Assembly: GCA_964484265.1 (NCBI GenBank)
Contig: CAZAFH010000009.1
Coordinates: forward strand, 1 to 64,000
Source: SIAQ01 sp964484265
Lineage (GTDB): Bacteria > Planctomycetota > Planctomycetia > Gemmatales > Gemmataceae
Direction: 5' to 3'
DNA: 64,000 bases
Positions 62,988-64,000 of this stretch are shown here, piece after piece. A program made the position numbers and the translations under genes. The notes under the pieces were generated by a model. The model ran no database searches, was not told where the DNA came from, and saw nothing but the letters and a program-made list of their open reading frames with translations. Within the stretch, counting starts at the first letter, position 1, and the number at the start of each line of letters is the position of its first letter.

Positions 62988-64000
62988 GTGGCCGACGACG
63001 AAAAAACCAAACTCTACAAGCAGATCGTGCAGCGTGCGAATGAGCAGACGCTTCTGCACGAAATGCGCATTTACGGCTTTTGGCCCTGGCACGCCGGCAT
63101 GCCGCCGGACCCGCCCGAGGAAGCCGCCGAACGCGAGCGGATCGAGGCCGAGGTCGCCGATCTGCGAAAGGTGCAAGCCAAGGGGCAAGATCCGGCCAAA
63201 GCGCTCGCCCTGGAACGCAAACGGCGCTGGGAGGAGAGCAAAGCCCGCCGCGCCGAGGCCAAGGCGGAACGCGAAAAAGAACGCAAGATTCGCCTGGCCA
63301 ACTGGGCCGAGCTTCGCAAGGGCCTGATCGTCCACGCCGGCGCCGGCGTCAGCGGCGGATTGCACCGCGCGGAGAGCGATGTCGCCAGGCTCTCCTCTCT
63401 CGAACTGCCGATCCTCAACACCGCCGGCGCACTCGCGGCACAGATGGGGATCACGTTATCATCGCTCCGTTGGCTGACGTATCATCGCCGCGGCGCGACG
63501 GTGGTTCACTATCATCGCTACAGCATCGCCAAGAAGACCGGCGGCGTGCGGTCCATCTCGGCTCCCAAGGCCGCGCTCAAAACCGCACAGGCCTGGGTGC
63601 TTGCGAACATCCTCGGGCGGATCCCCGTCGAATCCGCGGCTCACGGCTTCGTGCCCACGCGGTCGATCGTGACTAATGCCGCCCCTCATGTGAAGCGTGC
63701 AGTCGTTATCAACCTGGACATGAAAGACTTCTTCCCGTCGATCACCTTTCGCCGCGTGAAGGGGCTCTTCGAGGCGATGGGCTACAGCGAACAGGTGGCG
63801 ACGGTTCTAGGTCTGCTCTGCACCGAACCGCCTCGCGCGGCCGCCGAACTCGATGGAAAGATATTCCACGTCGCTCTGGGCGAACGTGTCTTGCCTCAAG
63901 GCGCGAGCACCAGCCCGGCGATCACCAATATCTTGTGCCGAAAGCTCGATCGCCGGCTTGGCGGGCTGGCGCGAAAGCACGAGTTCGCCTACACGCGGTA
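62988..64000 (+). CDS. Retron-type reverse transcriptase (cut off by the window)
   Basis: The first 337 residues of a reverse transcriptase, from a GTG at 62988 with GGAGA five bases upstream. A basic helical extension (about residues 40-110, Glu/Arg/Lys-rich) precedes the RT core. Motifs: HGFVPTRSIVTNAAPHV (domain 2), the first catalytic aspartate in INLDMKDFFPSITF (Asp244), and the motif B LPQGASTSPAITNILC (302-317). The reading frame stays open to the end and stops just before the YADD box (FAYTR then the last two bases TA). It should copy the preceding ncRNA into msDNA. Confidence 0.9.
   Translation, partial: MADDEKTKLYKQIVQRANEQTLLHEMRIYGFWPWHAGMPPDPPEEAAERERIEAEVADLRKVQAKGQDPAKALALERKRRWEESKARRAEAKAEREKERKIRLANWAELRKGLIVHAGAGVSGGLHRAESDVARLSSLELPILNTAGALAAQMGITLSSLRWLTYHRRGATVVHYHRYSIAKKTGGVRSISAPKAALKTAQAWVLANILGRIPVESAAHGFVPTRSIVTNAAPHVKRAVVINLDMKDFFPSITFRRVKGLFEAMGYSEQVATVLGLLCTEPPRAAAELDGKIFHVALGERVLPQGASTSPAITNILCRKLDRRLGGLARKHEFAYTR

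Noticed and set aside
62988..64000. Group II intron or diversity-generating RT instead of retron RT
   Set aside because: No intron domain V-like RNA or maturase/HNH is seen, and no template/variable repeat. The a1/a2 RNA and ARM/SWIM neighbours favour a retron, though the tree position cannot be checked here.

Overview
The window looks like chromosomal DNA of a planctomycete, probably close to the Gemmatales. This is inferred from gene content: DUF1559 pseudopilin-like, DUF1501, DUF1552 and DUF1573 proteins, a 1140-residue beta-propeller/HEAT/cytochrome c protein of PVC type, an HTTM protein, and genes for methanofuran/tetrahydromethanopterin-type C1 cofactors. The DNA is GC-rich. Genes are mostly single or in short operons, separated by many dyad-symmetric repeats. 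I saw no rRNA, tRNA, CRISPR array or intact insertion sequence.

Layout. 0.3-9 kb: a HEAT lipoprotein, an HTTM protein translationally coupled to a membrane partner, a zinc-ribbon protein, infA, a DUF2617 protein and a DUF1254 secreted protein. 9.3-13.4 kb: an accessory patch with repeat copies, a decayed PIN-domain toxin gene, a small partner gene and its truncated duplicate, and a stand-alone SIR2-like (probable defence) protein. 13.8-33.4 kb: a sugar epimerase-like cupin, a PVC cytochrome, a polysaccharide-export ABC pair, a MoxR ATPase, Lgt with an inserted PDZ domain, IlvB, CorA, a PQQ-type beta-propeller, a galactonate-dehydratase-like enolase, a DUF1559 protein and lipoproteins. 33.8-42 kb: cofactor genes mfnF-mfnE facing mfnB, and a DUF447/beta-RFAP synthase fusion, with a DUF1501 protein, a ParE-type toxin-antitoxin pair and purF between them. 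42-48.6 kb: IlvE, a LolCD-type transporter, LysS and a Uma2 nuclease. 49-56 kb: a DUF1552 protein and a deoxysugar oxidation operon (L-galactose/L-fucose dehydrogenase-like aldo/keto reductase, zinc dehydrogenase, TIM-barrel isomerase, FucU mutarotase, lactonase).

56.2-64 kb is the most notable region. Five genes run in one direction: a WGR-PARP poly(ADP-ribose) polymerase, a macrodomain protein, a WGR-like/HEAT (ARM) protein, a SWIM zinc-finger protein and a retron-type reverse transcriptase cut off by the window end. Between the SWIM gene and the RT lies a structured 228-nt segment with the a1/a2 terminal inverted repeats, msr-like hairpin and long msd-like hairpin of a retron non-coding RNA. 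ARM + WHSWIM + RT matches the type XIII retron architecture. The adjoining ADP-ribose writer and eraser suggest an extended, possibly undescribed retron-PARP defence system.

Interspersed repeats form at least five families: paired hairpins of the CCCAGGGG type, a perfect 58-nt palindrome and relatives, an 82-nt element flanking a small gene, a CCCTCACCCC/GGGAGAGGG element (one copy lies inside a coding sequence), and CCCGCCATTTATGGCGGG hairpins.
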